From: an uncultured Clostridium sp.
GTDB lineage: Bacteria; Bacillota; Clostridia; TANB77; CAG-508
DNA length: 59,045 nucleotides
Direction: 5' to 3'
NCBI GenBank assembly: GCA_946565805.1
Contig: CAMNWO010000014.1
Coordinates: 1 to 59,045, forward strand
Below, piece after piece: positions 16,191-25,110 of the stretch. Under the pieces are notes generated by a model. It had not been told where the DNA came from. It did no database searches and saw only the letters and a program-made list of their open reading frames with translations. Made by a program: the position numbers and the translations under genes. Each line of letters begins with the position of its first letter. Within the stretch, counting starts at the first letter, position 1.

Positions 16191-18308
16191 TTATATTAAT
16201 TCAAAATCAATCTGTCTTAACAATTTGCTAGCCTTTTTTACTCGAATAGCTACTTTATCTCCAATTTTATAAATTTTATTAGTTCTTTCTCCAATTAGCC
16301 TTTTTCTTGCTTCATCATAGATGAAATATTCATCTCCTAAGTCATCGAATCGAATTAATCCCTCTACTGTATTGTCTAGCTCCACAAAAATTCCAAATGA
16401 AGTAACAGAAGACACAATTCCCTCATATTCTTTTCCAATTCTCTTTTCCATGTATTCAGCCTTTTTCAAATCTTCCGCTTCTCTTTCCACTTTTGTGGCT
16501 ATCTTCTCTCTCTCAGAAGATTGTTTTGCTCTTTCTTCAGCTTGTGTCTTCACTTTTTCTGTCCACTTTTCAGAAACATCATAATTTTCTTCTAAATAGT
16601 TTGAAATCACTCTATGGATAAATAAGTCAGGATATCTTCTAATTGGTGATGTAAAGTGACAATAATATTTGCTAGCAATTCCAAAGTGTCCTTTGTTTTC
16701 CGCTTCATATCTAGCTACTTTTAAAGTTCTTAATACTAAATTAGAAACTACTTTTTCCTCTTCTTTTCCTTTTACCTCTTCCAAAATTTTAGCAAATTCT
16801 TTTGGATAAATATTATCCTTATTGGCTTTTATTTTCATCCCAAAGTTAAATAAAAATTTATTCAATTCTTGAATTTTCTCCAAATCTGGATTTTCATGCA
16901 CACGATAAATAAAAGGCGCTTCTAGCCAGAAGAATTTCTCTGCTACCGTTTCATTTGCTGTTAGCATGAATTGTTCTATAATTTCATGAGCAAATGTCGT
17001 TTCATATTTTGAAATGTTTGTCACTTTTCCATCAATATCTAAATCAATTTTACTTTCTGGAATATCTAAATTTAAGTAACCTTGCTCTATTCTTTTGTTT
17101 TTTAAGATTTTAGCTAGTTCTTCCATTAATTTAAATTGAGAAATATATGGTTTATATCTTTTTATAGTCTGTGGGTTAGTCTTATCAATGATAGCTTGTA
17201 CATCTGTATAGCTCATTCTTTCTGTTACATTAATGATTCCTTTTACAATTTCTGAAGATACTACATTTCCCTTGTCATCTATTTCCATGATACAGGATAA
17301 AGTAAATCTGTCTTCTCCTGCATTTAAGCTACAAATGCCATTAGAAAGTTCCCTTGGAAGCATAGGAATAACTCTCCCTAACATGTAAATACTAGTTCCT
17401 CGAATGAATGCCTCTTGGTCTAGTAAACTATTTTCTCTTACATAAAAGCTAACATCTGCGATATGTACTTCCAATTTATAATTTCCATTTTCTAATTTTT
17501 GTACACGAACTGCATCATCTAAATCTTTGGCATCTTCTCCATCTATCGTAAAAATCTCTCTATCACGAAAATCTACTCGATTGGGAATATCTTTTTTGTC
17601 TACCTTATTTTCAAATTTTTTTGCTTCTTGTACTACTGGCTCAGGAAAAGTAGATGGTAAGTTATGCTCCTTTATCAAAGATAACATATCCACACCAGCT
17701 TCGTTTACGTTTCCTAATACTTCTATGATTTTTCCTTCTGCTTTTTTCCCTTTCTTAGGATATTTGGTGATTTTTACTAAAACTTTATGATTACTTCTTG
17801 CTTTTCCCATGTCTTTTTTAGAAATAAAGATATCTGTTCCAAAGTTTCTGTCATCTGGTACCACAAATCCAAAGTTCTTATTATTTTGAAAAATTCCTAC
17901 TACAGTATCTTTCTCATGCTTTAAAATTTTTACAACTTTCCCTTCTGCACTTTTTACTTTATTTTCCTCTTCCATAATTTCAATTAGAACTCTATCTCCA
18001 TTTAAAGCATCTAATGAGTTTTCTCTTGCTATATAAATTTCATCCTCTTGATTTTCTAATCTTACAAATCCAAAACCTTTTTGGTTTTTTCGGTAAATAC
18101 CATCATAATAAGTTTTTTCTACTAGTCGATATCTATTTTTTCTGTTTTTTTGTATTTTAAAGTTTAACTCTAAATTACCAAGTATCTCTAAAAAATCTCT
18201 ATATTCTTTTTTTGGTACTCGCATTATCATTGCTATTTCCTTTGCTTTCATTGGTACATAGTCTTTGTTTTTCATCAATTCTAAAATCTTCGACTCTTGT
18301 TCTTCCAT
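16191..18308 (-). CDS. rnr: Ribonuclease R (3'-5' exoribonuclease)
   Basis: 705 residues, normal for RNase R. Domain order: N-terminal helix-turn-helix (about 1-65), two cold-shock domains (70-220), the RNB catalytic domain from about 250 with FTIDGEDAKDLDDAV (the Asp cluster that binds magnesium) and SPIRRYPDLFIHR, and a C-terminal S1 domain (GIVSSVTSFGIFVELDN, about 625-700). It degrades structured RNA and, with SmpB-tmRNA, non-stop mRNA. It follows secG on the same strand, the usual Firmicute arrangement secG-rnr(-smpB). No in-frame CGG in 705 codons. Confidence 0.96.
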   Translation of the reverse strand: MEEQESKILELMKNKDYVPMKAKEIAMIMRVPKKEYRDFLEILGNLELNFKIQKNRKNRYRLVEKTYYDGIYRKNQKGFGFVRLENQEDEIYIARENSLDALNGDRVLIEIMEEENKVKSAEGKVVKILKHEKDTVVGIFQNNKNFGFVVPDDRNFGTDIFISKKDMGKARSNHKVLVKITKYPKKGKKAEGKIIEVLGNVNEAGVDMLSLIKEHNLPSTFPEPVVQEAKKFENKVDKKDIPNRVDFRDREIFTIDGEDAKDLDDAVRVQKLENGNYKLEVHIADVSFYVRENSLLDQEAFIRGTSIYMLGRVIPMLPRELSNGICSLNAGEDRFTLSCIMEIDDKGNVVSSEIVKGIINVTERMSYTDVQAIIDKTNPQTIKRYKPYISQFKLMEELAKILKNKRIEQGYLNLDIPESKIDLDIDGKVTNISKYETTFAHEIIEQFMLTANETVAEKFFWLEAPFIYRVHENPDLEKIQELNKFLFNFGMKIKANKDNIYPKEFAKILEEVKGKEEEKVVSNLVLRTLKVARYEAENKGHFGIASKYYCHFTSPIRRYPDLFIHRVISNYLEENYDVSEKWTEKVKTQAEERAKQSSEREKIATKVEREAEDLKKAEYMEKRIGKEYEGIVSSVTSFGIFVELDNTVEGLIRFDDLGDEYFIYDEARKRLIGERTNKIYKIGDKVAIRVKKASKLLRQIDFELI

Positions 18309-18411
18309 TCTTTTCTTTCCTTTCTTCTAATTGCCAAAGAGAACCATCCTTTTGGACAATAATTCTTGCTATTTATTTTTAATACATTAAATTATTGATA
18401 AAAATTGCCAA

Positions 18412-18447
18412 AAAAGAGCAAGTTTTTAAACAAAAACCGCCCTTTTA
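18412..18447 (-). terminator. Probable terminator after secG
   Basis: AAAAGGGCGGTTTTT pairs imperfectly with AAAAACTTGCTCTTTT in the gap between secG and rnr, followed by T residues. Imperfect, so it may only reduce read-through into rnr. Confidence 0.4.
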
Positions 18448-18454
18448 CTACTTT

Positions 18455-18703
18455 TTATGCCATATATAATATTCCTAATGCTATAGTTAATATTGCAAAT
18501 ACTACTGCTAATATAATTGTCCATCTTTTTTGTTTTCCTTCTTTGGTTCTTCCTTTATTCTTTTCAAAGAAGTTGCTCGTTGATGAACCTGTTATGGTTG
18601 ATGATAACCCTGCATCATCTTTTGATTGGATTAATGTTAGTATAATTAATGCCACCGCTACCATAAAGTAAGTTACAATTAGTATTCCTTTTGCTATTTC
18701 CAT
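18455..18703 (-). CDS. secG: Preprotein translocase subunit SecG
   Basis: 82 residues with two membrane segments (about 4-24 and 60-79) separated by a loop that has the family's SKDDAGLSSTITGSS motif. SecG is an accessory subunit of the SecYEG channel in the cytoplasmic membrane. GGGAGGA precedes the ATG. It lies just upstream of rnr on the same strand, which supports the call. Confidence 0.92.
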   Translation of the reverse strand: MEIAKGILIVTYFMVAVALIILTLIQSKDDAGLSSTITGSSTSNFFEKNKGRTKEGKQKRWTIILAVVFAILTIALGILYMA

Positions 18704-18843
18704 TTATTTTTTTCCTCCCTACGGTTTCTCTCTTTTTATACTTCGATATTGTAACACAGATTTTTCCAAAATGCAAATACTTTTTGAAATTTCCTAGCTT
18801 TTTTGAGAAAAATCTTAAAATTTCAAAAATTGCAAAGTCAAGA

Positions 18844-19539
18844 TTAATACTTAAGAGTATTTTCTCCTTTTAAAATACACCATGTCCCAATTGACTCTGG
18901 TAGATCCTCAAATGTCATCTCTTCTTTAGTAATTGGATGTCTAATCGTAAGCTGATAGGCCCATAAAGCAATTTGTTTTCCTTGTCCTCTTATCCCATAT
19001 TTTTGGTCTCCAAAGATACTATGTCCAAAATGAGATAGCTGCACTCTTATTTGATGATGTCGTCCAGTATGTAAATTAATTTCTACTAAACTTAAATTTT
19101 TTACTTCATTATATTTTAGAACTTTATAATCCAGTTTTGCTATTTTAGCATTTTTCTTATCTTTCTTTACCACTTTACTCATATTGTGTCTTTCGTCTTT
19201 ATATAAATAATCTTCCAAAGTTCCTTGTTCTGGATTAATCTTCCCATCTACTACTGCTAAGTATTTCTTTTTAAACACTTTCTCTCTTACTTGATCACTT
19301 AATCTTGAAGCAGATTTTGATGTCTTAGCAAAAATCATAATTCCTCCAACTGGTCGATCTAATCTATGAACTAACCCCAAATAAACATTTCCTGGTTTAT
19401 TGTACTTTTCTTTGATATATTGTTTTACCAATGTTAGCATGTCCATATCTTCTGTTTTATCTGCTTGTGACGGAATATTTGGCTTTTTTTCGACTACGAT
19501 TATATGATTATCTTCAAATAGTATTTTTAAATTCTTCAT
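18844..19539 (-). CDS. RluA-family pseudouridine synthase
   Basis: 231 residues, short for RluD because no S4 domain is present. HRLDRPVGGIMIFAKT near residue 61 holds the catalytic Asp of RluA-type synthases; HTGRHHQIRVQLSHFGHSIFGDQKYG near 158 is the family's second motif. It isomerises uridine in rRNA or tRNA; the target cannot be told from sequence. The ATG at 19539 has only a modest ribosome site (GGAG five bases upstream). Family 2 repeats lie immediately upstream. Confidence 0.88.
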   Translation of the reverse strand: MKNLKILFEDNHIIVVEKKPNIPSQADKTEDMDMLTLVKQYIKEKYNKPGNVYLGLVHRLDRPVGGIMIFAKTSKSASRLSDQVREKVFKKKYLAVVDGKINPEQGTLEDYLYKDERHNMSKVVKKDKKNAKIAKLDYKVLKYNEVKNLSLVEINLHTGRHHQIRVQLSHFGHSIFGDQKYGIRGQGKQIALWAYQLTIRHPITKEEMTFEDLPESIGTWCILKGENTLKY

Positions 19540-19553
19540 TTTTTCTCCTTCGA

Positions 19554-19685
19554 TGAGACAAAGGGGGGACAGGTCTTGAATGTCTCATTTATTAATAAAT
19601 ATTAAATATAATAATAGTATTGTAAATGAGACACTCAAGACCTGTCCCCCTTGTCTCACCAAAAGGACCTGGCCCCCTGTCTCAT
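19554..19685. repeat. Cluster of repeat family 2 copies, including an inverted pair
   Basis: 19554-19591 and 19623-19658 are inverted copies (TGAGACA...GGGGGACAGG...TGTCTCA) with a 31-base gap; a third partial copy at 19663-19685 supplies the TGA stop codon of the methyltransferase gene (19682-19684). Confidence 0.9.
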
Positions 19686-20545
19686 CTTTCCCATCTGCCA
19701 TAAATACCACAAGGTAGCACTAAATTCGAATTTTCCATAGGAAGTCCAATTTCTCCACATTCTAGTTTTCCCTTGTACTTTTTATTTACTGTTACACTTA
19801 AGATATTTTGTAACACAGTACTTGAAATTCCTGTAGTATATGAATTAATTAAAAAGAATAGTGGATGATCAGATAGTACTTGTGTACACAATTCTACTAA
19901 ATCATAAATATTATTTTCAAATTGCCAAACTTCTCCTTTTGCTCCTCTTCCATAAGATGGTGGATCCATAATGATGGCATCGTATTTATTTCCTCTTCTG
20001 ATTTCTCTATTTACAAATTTTACGACATCATCAATAATAAACCTTACTGGTCTATCTTGTAAGCCAGAAGATACCACATTTTCTTTTGCCCATGTCGTCA
20101 TTCCTTTTGAACTATCAACATGGCATACTGATGCTCCTGCTGATAGACATGCAACTGTTGCACCTCCTGTATAGGCAAATAAATTTAATACTTTGATTTC
20201 TCTTTTGGCAGATTTGATTTTATTTATCATCCAATCCCAATTAACAGCTTGCTCTGGAAAAAGTCCAGTATGCTTGAATCCCATTGGCTTAATGTTGAAT
20301 GTTAAATTTTTGTAATGAACTTGCCAAGCTTTTGGTATTTTCTTTTTAAATTCCCAAGCTCCTCCACCTGTTTTGCTTCTATGATAAGTTGCATTAATTT
20401 CCTTCCATTTGTTCGGATAACTTTTGTCTTTCCATATAATTTGTGGATCTGGTCTTGCTAATACAACCTCTCCCCATCTTTCTAATTTCTGTCCTTCTGC
20501 CATATCTAATATTTTATATTCTTTCCATTCATTTGCTAGTTTCAT
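19682..20545 (-). CDS. Class I SAM-dependent methyltransferase (rRNA methylase-like, COG1092 type)
   Basis: 287 residues. The SAM-binding motif VLNLFAYTGGATVACLSAG is near residue 119 and the catalytic DPPSYGRG near 197, typical of RlmI/RlmK-like RNA methyltransferases. The N-terminal PUA domain of RlmI is missing, replaced by a short EGQKLERWGEVVLARPDPQ region. The substrate is probably rRNA, but this is inference. The ribosome site at the ATG is weak. The stop codon lies inside a palindromic repeat, so the C-terminus could have been trimmed by repeat insertion, though it ends at the usual CGIYGRW motif. Confidence 0.82.
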   Translation of the reverse strand: MKLANEWKEYKILDMAEGQKLERWGEVVLARPDPQIIWKDKSYPNKWKEINATYHRSKTGGGAWEFKKKIPKAWQVHYKNLTFNIKPMGFKHTGLFPEQAVNWDWMINKIKSAKREIKVLNLFAYTGGATVACLSAGASVCHVDSSKGMTTWAKENVVSSGLQDRPVRFIIDDVVKFVNREIRRGNKYDAIIMDPPSYGRGAKGEVWQFENNIYDLVELCTQVLSDHPLFFLINSYTTGISSTVLQNILSVTVNKKYKGKLECGEIGLPMENSNLVLPCGIYGRWER

Positions 20546-20658
20546 ATTTCTTGGTAGCTTTAATAAACTACTATTCCTCCCTTTTATTAGAATAGTATTA
20601 TTTTACCATATTTTATTAGTTTTTCCAAGGATATTTTGATATTTTGATTTAATTACTT

Positions 20659-20868
20659 CTAAATACTTTGTAAAATTTTTATGAAATTATATATCATAAT
20701 CATATTTAATGTAGCAAATATAAGAAAAGCAATAATGGTAGTTGTTAGTAATTTGTGACTTCTCATTTTTTTAGCAATTTGGCTTGTCCAACTTTCCTTT
20801 CCCATTTCTAATCGATTTAATTTTGTATTGTACTTAATTTGAAAAATTTCATCTTTTGCATATTCCAT
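20659..20868 (-). CDS. Hypothetical small single-TM protein
   Basis: 69 residues: a charged N-terminal half and one membrane segment near the C-terminus (about 43-64, LTTTIIAFLIFATLNMIMIY). GGGGG lies 10 bases before the ATG. I do not recognise the family. It is the only gene in the stretch between the methyltransferase and the lipoprotein gene and could share their promoters only on the minus strand. Confidence 0.5.
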   Translation of the reverse strand: MEYAKDEIFQIKYNTKLNRLEMGKESWTSQIAKKMRSHKLLTTTIIAFLIFATLNMIMIYNFIKILQSI

Positions 20869-20971
20869 TTTTCTATTTCCCCCTTTTTATTTTTCCTTAT
20901 ATGTATATGCAAGTTTTTTCTAAATATTACTAAATTTAAATTTTTTCTAAATTAGAATTGTTATAATCCGT

Positions 20972-21000
20972 TTGCTTTTTTATGTAAATTATGGTATAAT
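20972..21000 (+). promoter_or_regulatory. Promoter of the DUF5052-like lipoprotein gene
   Basis: TTGCTT at 20972-20977, a 17-base spacer, TATAAT at 20995-21000. Almost identical over about 30 bases to the promoter at 15417-15445. Confidence 0.65.
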
Positions 21001-21087
21001 ATATTTAGTTACTTTTTGTTTTCCTAATTTTTTCAACTCAAGGGAATGACAACAAAGTAAAAAAATATTTTATAGGAGGACTTCATT

Positions 21088-21714
21088 ATGAAGAAAAAAA
21101 TGGTATTATTTGTAACTTTATTAACTTTATTTTGTACATCCCTTTCTGGGTGTGGTGCAATAAGCAGTGAGCTGAATTCTATAAAAGGTCGCCTTATTGG
21201 TGTATCTTATACAGCTGAATTCTATGACAACTACGGTGCAAAATTTTTGACTGCTTCCGGCAAAAAAATTGACATTGACGGAAATGTTGTAGAAGAACTT
21301 GGGATAGATTCAGATGGCGATTCTGTGACAAATTATTCTCTTTCTTCTGTTATTACTATTACAATTGATGGAAAGCAAATGTCAAGCTGCGGTAATACTG
21401 TCATTTTTGCAGAAGACGGTTTACAGCGGGACGTTGAATTCAATCTATCTGATGTAAATAGTAATGGACAGGATGGATTAACAGGATTAACTTCTGTATC
21501 CAAAGTAGTCAATAAATATAAAAACTATTTTGGTAAGCCACAAGTTGTTGTTATCCAGTCACAATTAGGTGTTCCTATCTGTGCTTATAGTGGTGACGAA
21601 GTTTATTGGGAAATTCCTGATGACTTACCTAAAATGACTAAGCTTATGATTGACGATAAAGCTTTATACGTTCACAGAGCAAATTTTGAAATTATAGATT
21701 TATCACTGCTCTAA
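21088..21714 (+). CDS. Lipoprotein, probably DUF5052 family; uses CGG as arginine
   Basis: 208 residues with a lipoprotein signal: MKKKMVLFVTLLTLF then LSGC, lipidation expected at Cys22. The body is beta-rich (FYDNYGAKFLTASGKKIDIDG, SSVITITIDGKQMSSCG), which I recall as typical of DUF5052 lipoproteins of gut Clostridia; the function is unknown. AGGAGG is upstream of the ATG. Codon use is richer in G and C than in the neighbours and one in-frame CGG (codon 114, 21427-21429) must be arginine. The gene stands alone between a promoter and a strong terminator, so it looks like an acquired cassette. Confidence 0.65.
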   Translation: MKKKMVLFVTLLTLFCTSLSGCGAISSELNSIKGRLIGVSYTAEFYDNYGAKFLTASGKKIDIDGNVVEELGIDSDGDSVTNYSLSSVITITIDGKQMSSCGNTVIFAEDGLQRDVEFNLSDVNSNGQDGLTGLTSVSKVVNKYKNYFGKPQVVVIQSQLGVPICAYSGDEVYWEIPDDLPKMTKLMIDDKALYVHRANFEIIDLSLL

Positions 21715-21726
21715 TTTAATAATACC

Positions 21727-21760
21727 AAGAAAGAAGGATGGTTTCCCATCCTTCTTTCTT
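21727..21760 (+). terminator. Terminator of the lipoprotein gene
   Basis: AAGAAAGAAGGATGG and CCATCCTTCTTTCTT form a perfect 15-bp stem with a four-base loop. Confidence 0.85.
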
Positions 21761-21763
21761 ATT

Positions 21764-22283
21764 AAGTTTAATGATACCTCCCAGCTATGCTGGGGAGTAT
21801 CATTAAACTTATAGTTTTGAACAGGGTAACAAAATTCCCACTCTAAACATGATATAATATTTAAAGTTTGACGGCTAAAAATATTAATTATGAGAGGAGT
21901 GGGACGTATGAAAAGTCCATACACAAATAGTTTAGCACACAACATGGAAATGCAAGTACCTTATAGTATTTGCACCCAAATTAAGTATATCATCATTTAT
22001 GGGATATTTGAAAGGAAAAAGTACATTAATAATATTTGAGAGACATGCAAATTTAAAATATAAATATGGAAATAGAAGTTTTTGGTGTAGAGGATTCTAT
22101 GTAAGTACAGTAGGAAATAACAAGTCAGCAGTGTATAATTATGTAGAAAATCAACTAAAAGAGGATATGATGTCAGATTAAATTACAATAAAAGAATATA
22201 AAGACGCTTCAGCGTTTGCTAGTAGTAAGGCCTTATAGGCCGATATGAAAATCCCCCAGTTATACTGGGGATAATTATTTGCT
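21764..22283 (+). mobile_element. Decayed IS200/IS605-type element
   Basis: A long left-end hairpin (21764-21810, arms CTCCCAGC/GCTGGGGAG plus AT-rich extensions) and a right-end hairpin (22251-22272, ATCCCCCAG/CTGGGGAT) enclose a broken tnpA. Sub-terminal hairpins without terminal inverted repeats are the hallmark of IS200/IS605. Confidence 0.8.
21908..22181 (+). pseudogene. Remnant of IS200 TnpA (Y1 transposase), internally deleted
   Basis: The 5' part reads as the TnpA N-terminus (SLAHN, then after a frame change WKCKYLIVFAPK); the 3' part encodes the C-terminal YLKGKSTLIIFERHANLKY and GFYVSTVG motifs. The middle, which in TnpA carries the HUH metal motif, is absent, so the enzyme cannot work. 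The remnant may still be mobilised by an intact copy elsewhere. Confidence 0.8.
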
Positions 22284-22384
22284 ATTTTATTAAAATTATG
22301 ATAAAATAGAACACATAAGATTTATACCCTGTAACTTGATAATAATTATTATGAAAAGCTTTTATTCATGAAGGAGGATGCATT

Positions 22385-22549
22385 ATGAGAAAATTATTAA
22401 AAGCTAGTTTGGCAGTTACTTTGTTAGGATATGTACTCTTGTTATTTAATTATCATTGGTACGTAAAACCTTTTCGGAAAAAAGCATTTCGCTCTGTAAT
22501 GGGTTTTAGATCCAGATACTACATAACGATGCCAAAAAGGAGAGGATAA
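22385..22549 (+). CDS. Small single-TM basic protein; uses CGG as arginine
   Basis: 54 residues behind a strong GAAGGAGG site: one membrane segment (about 8-24) and a very basic C-terminal tail (FRKKAFRS, MPKRRG). I do not recognise it. One in-frame CGG at codon 31 (22475-22477) has to be arginine; a +1 shift there would add seven codons and stop. The TAA stop lies in the loop of the terminator that follows. Together with the lipoprotein and the IS200 remnant it makes 20.9-22.6 kb an accessory patch. Confidence 0.6.
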   Translation: MRKLLKASLAVTLLGYVLLLFNYHWYVKPFRKKAFRSVMGFRSRYYITMPKRRG

Positions 22550-22563
22550 TACCTCTCCTTTAA
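22534..22563. terminator. Bidirectional terminator between the small gene and uvrC
   Basis: AAAGGAGAGG and CCTCTCCTTT form a 10-bp stem with loop ATAATA; both adjacent stop codons fall within or beside it. Confidence 0.8.
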
Positions 22564-24452
22564 CTATTTTCTAAGATTTTCTTAGCTAATTCTTCACTAA
22601 TTCCTTTTACTTTCATTAGATCTTCTACAGTTGCTTCTTTTACTTTCTCTACACTTCCAAAATATTTTAATAAAGCTTTTTTCTTCGCTTCTCCAATCCC
22701 CTTAATTTTATCTAGTTCTGATTTGGTAATTTGTTTATCTCTTAATTTTCGATGATAAGTAATTGCTGTATCATGTACAGTATCTTGAAATCTAGTAATT
22801 ACATTCATTAAATTTTGAGATATTTCTAGTTCATTTCTTTTGTCATCCATTAAAGCCTTAGTTTGGTGCTTATCATTTTTTACCATTCCAAAAACGGGAA
22901 TTTTTAATGGCTCTTCTAAATATATATTTTTTCTTTCTTCATCATGATTTTTTCCTCCGTCCCCAAAATCCTTCTCTCCTAATCGATGTTTTTTGACCCC
23001 GTCCCAAAAAACATCATTTACTTTTTGGATAGCATTTTGTACTGCTCTAATTTGTGTAATTCCTCCGTCGGCAAAGATAACATCTGGTAAGGTTCCAAAT
23101 CCGCCTTTTGGATTTTCAATTGATTGTTTTAGCCTTCTTATGATTACTTCTTCCATACATCTTGGGTCGTCTTGTCCAAATACTGTTTTTATTTTGAATC
23201 TTCTTGATAAATTTTTCTTGATGATTCCATCTTGCATAACACACATTCCTGCTACGGTATATTCCCCTGCTATGTTCGATATGTCATATGTTTCAATTTT
23301 TCTTGGCAGTTTATCTAAATTTAGAACTTGTTTTAGTTCCATCAATATTTCGCCCTTATCTTTTTCTTTATTTTCTAAGGTTACTTTAGCATTGTTTTCT
23401 GCCATTTCTACAAATCGTAGCTTTTCTCCTTTTTTTGGAGTTTTAATTTCCACTTTTCTTCCTAAGATTGTGGATAACCATTTTTCTATGGCTTCTTTGT
23501 CTTCTATTTCTTCTTTTATCATGATTTTATTGGGAATATTAGGATTGTCTAAGTAATATTGTTTGATAAATCCTGCAAGAATCTCGGCGTCTTCCATGTC
23601 TTTTAAGTCTGCATAGAAATAATGCTCTCTTCCTATCATTTTGCTTCCTCTAACAAAAAATATTTCTACGCAAACTTCTAGGTCTGATTTTGCAATTCCT
23701 ATTACGTCAATGTTATTTTCTGAGATATTTGATACTTTTTGTTTCGCAGATATTCTTTCAATTGCTTGTATTTTATCTCGTATATAGGCAGCTTTCTCAA
23801 ATTCCATTTTTTGAGAGGCCTCTTCCATTTGACCTTCCAATTCTTTTCTTAATTTGTCTGTTTTCCCTTCTAATAAGTCTATAATTTCATCAATTTGCTT
23901 GCGATACTCTTCTTTTGTTACATATCCCATACAAGGTGCTAAACATTTATTAATATGATAGTTAAGGCAAGCTCTTGGTCTTTCTTTTAAGGTTCTACAT
24001 TGACGAATTTTATATTTTTCTTTAATAAAATTGACCATTTCTTTGGCTGCTCCTGGATTCGCATAAGGTCCAAAATATTTGGAACCATCATTTACAATTC
24101 TCCTTGTTATAAATACCCCTGGATAGTCATTGTTTAAATCAATTTTTATATAGGGATAGGTTTTATCATCTTTTAATAAGACATTAAATTTGGGTCTGTT
24201 CTTTTTAATCAAGTTACATTCCAAAATTAATGCCTCTGCTTCATTATCTACTACAATATATTCAAAATGGTCAATTAAGCTGACCATTTTTTCAATTCTT
24301 GCTACTTTATGATTTTTTCTAAAATATTGCCTTACTCTGTTTTTTAAGGAAATTGCTTTTCCTACATAGATGATGTTATTGTCTTTGTCTCTCATAACAT
24401 ATACACCTGGTTTATTGGGCAATTTTTTTAGTTCTTCTTCGATATTAAACAT
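22560..24452 (-). CDS. uvrC: Excinuclease ABC subunit C, with a repeat-derived insertion
   Basis: 630 residues. GIY-YIG domain at the N-terminus (GVYVMRDKDNNIIYVGKA), UVR motif (about 200-235), the RNase H-like endonuclease domain (FADGGITQIRAV near 463) and two helix-hairpin-helix motifs at the C-terminus. It makes both incisions in nucleotide excision repair with UvrAB. About 37 residues, from roughly 476 to 513 ([16 protein letters not shown]...), interrupt the stretch before IPVFGMVKNDKHQT, where other UvrC proteins have only a short link; part of it is encoded by a family 1 palindrome at 22985-23015. The frame is kept, so the protein may be active. It is 11 bases from hpt upstream. Confidence 0.93.
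   Translation of the reverse strand: MFNIEEELKKLPNKPGVYVMRDKDNNIIYVGKAISLKNRVRQYFRKNHKVARIEKMVSLIDHFEYIVVDNEAEALILECNLIKKNRPKFNVLLKDDKTYPYIKIDLNNDYPGVFITRRIVNDGSKYFGPYANPGAAKEMVNFIKEKYKIRQCRTLKERPRACLNYHINKCLAPCMGYVTKEEYRKQIDEIIDLLEGKTDKLRKELEGQMEEASQKMEFEKAAYIRDKIQAIERISAKQKVSNISENNIDVIGIAKSDLEVCVEIFFVRGSKMIGREHYFYADLKDMEDAEILAGFIKQYYLDNPNIPNKIMIKEEIEDKEAIEKWLSTILGRKVEIKTPKKGEKLRFVEMAENNAKVTLENKEKDKGEILMELKQVLNLDKLPRKIETYDISNIAGEYTVAGMCVMQDGIIKKNLSRRFKIKTVFGQDDPRCMEEVIIRRLKQSIENPKGGFGTLPDVIFADGGITQIRAVQNAIQKVNDVFWDGVKKHRLGEKDFGDGGKNHDEERKNIYLEEPLKIPVFGMVKNDKHQTKALMDDKRNELEISQNLMNVITRFQDTVHDTAITYHRKLRDKQITKSELDKIKGIGEAKKKALLKYFGSVEKVKEATVEDLMKVKGISEELAKKILENS
22985..23015 (-). repeat. Repeat family 1 palindrome inside uvrC
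   Basis: 31 bases: GATGTTTTTTG and CAAAAAACATC arms around ACCCCGTCC. It is read in frame and encodes VFWDGVKKH. Same unit as at 41985, 42160, 51767 and 51844. Confidence 0.95.
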
Positions 24453-24463
24453 ATCTACTCCTT

Positions 24464-24976
24464 TTATTCAATATAGCCAATATATGGTAAGTTTCTGTAT
24501 TTTTCATTATAGTCTAATCCATACCCAATTACAAACTTGTCTTCGATAGAAAATCCTATATAATCTACATCTAATTCCATAATTCTTCTAGATGGTTTGG
24601 ATAGCATGGTTGCAATTCTTAAACTGTTTGGATTTTTTTGTTTTAGATATTCTTTTAAATAGGTTAATGTTCTTCCTGTATCAATAATATCTTCTACTAT
24701 GATGACGTCTTTTCCTTCTATGGAATCTCTAATGTCCTTGTTGATTCTTACGTTTCCTGTGCTTTCTTTTCCATCATAACTAGATACATCCATAAAATCT
24801 AATGCTACACTTTGTTTTATATTTTTGGCAAGTTCTGTCATAAACATTACAGAACCTTTTAAGATTCCTATAAATACGATGTCTTTTCCTTCATAGTCTT
24901 TTTGAATTTGTTTTGCCATTTCTTCAATTCTTTTCTCTAATTTTGCTTTGTTGATTAATACATTAAATTCTTCCAT
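24464..24976 (-). CDS. hpt: Hypoxanthine phosphoribosyltransferase
   Basis: 170 residues. The PRPP-binding loop VIIVEDIIDTGRTLTYL is near residue 90, and FIGILKGSVMFMTELA near 40. It salvages hypoxanthine and guanine to IMP and GMP in the cytosol. The ATG at 24976 has GGGGAG in front; a further ATG six codons upstream overlaps that site. uvrC follows 11 bases downstream, so the two are an operon. Confidence 0.93.
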   Translation of the reverse strand: MEEFNVLINKAKLEKRIEEMAKQIQKDYEGKDIVFIGILKGSVMFMTELAKNIKQSVALDFMDVSSYDGKESTGNVRINKDIRDSIEGKDVIIVEDIIDTGRTLTYLKEYLKQKNPNSLRIATMLSKPSRRIMELDVDYIGFSIEDKFVIGYGLDYNEKYRNLPYIGYIE

Positions 24977-25063
24977 TTTTTCTCCCCTTTTCAACTTTTT
25001 CTTCTATTCTATAATTATACTAAACATTAAGAACTTTTTCAATGCTTTTATCCCTTTTAATAC

Positions 25064-25102
25064 AAAAATACCAAGATTCTATTGTGTATTCTTGGCATTT
25101 TT
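25064..25102 (-). terminator. Terminator of the second Rpn gene
   Basis: AAAAATGCCAAGA and TCTTGGTATTTTT pair around a 12-base loop just past the stop at 25111, followed by T residues on the minus strand. Confidence 0.75.
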
Positions 25103-25110
25103 TATCTTTC

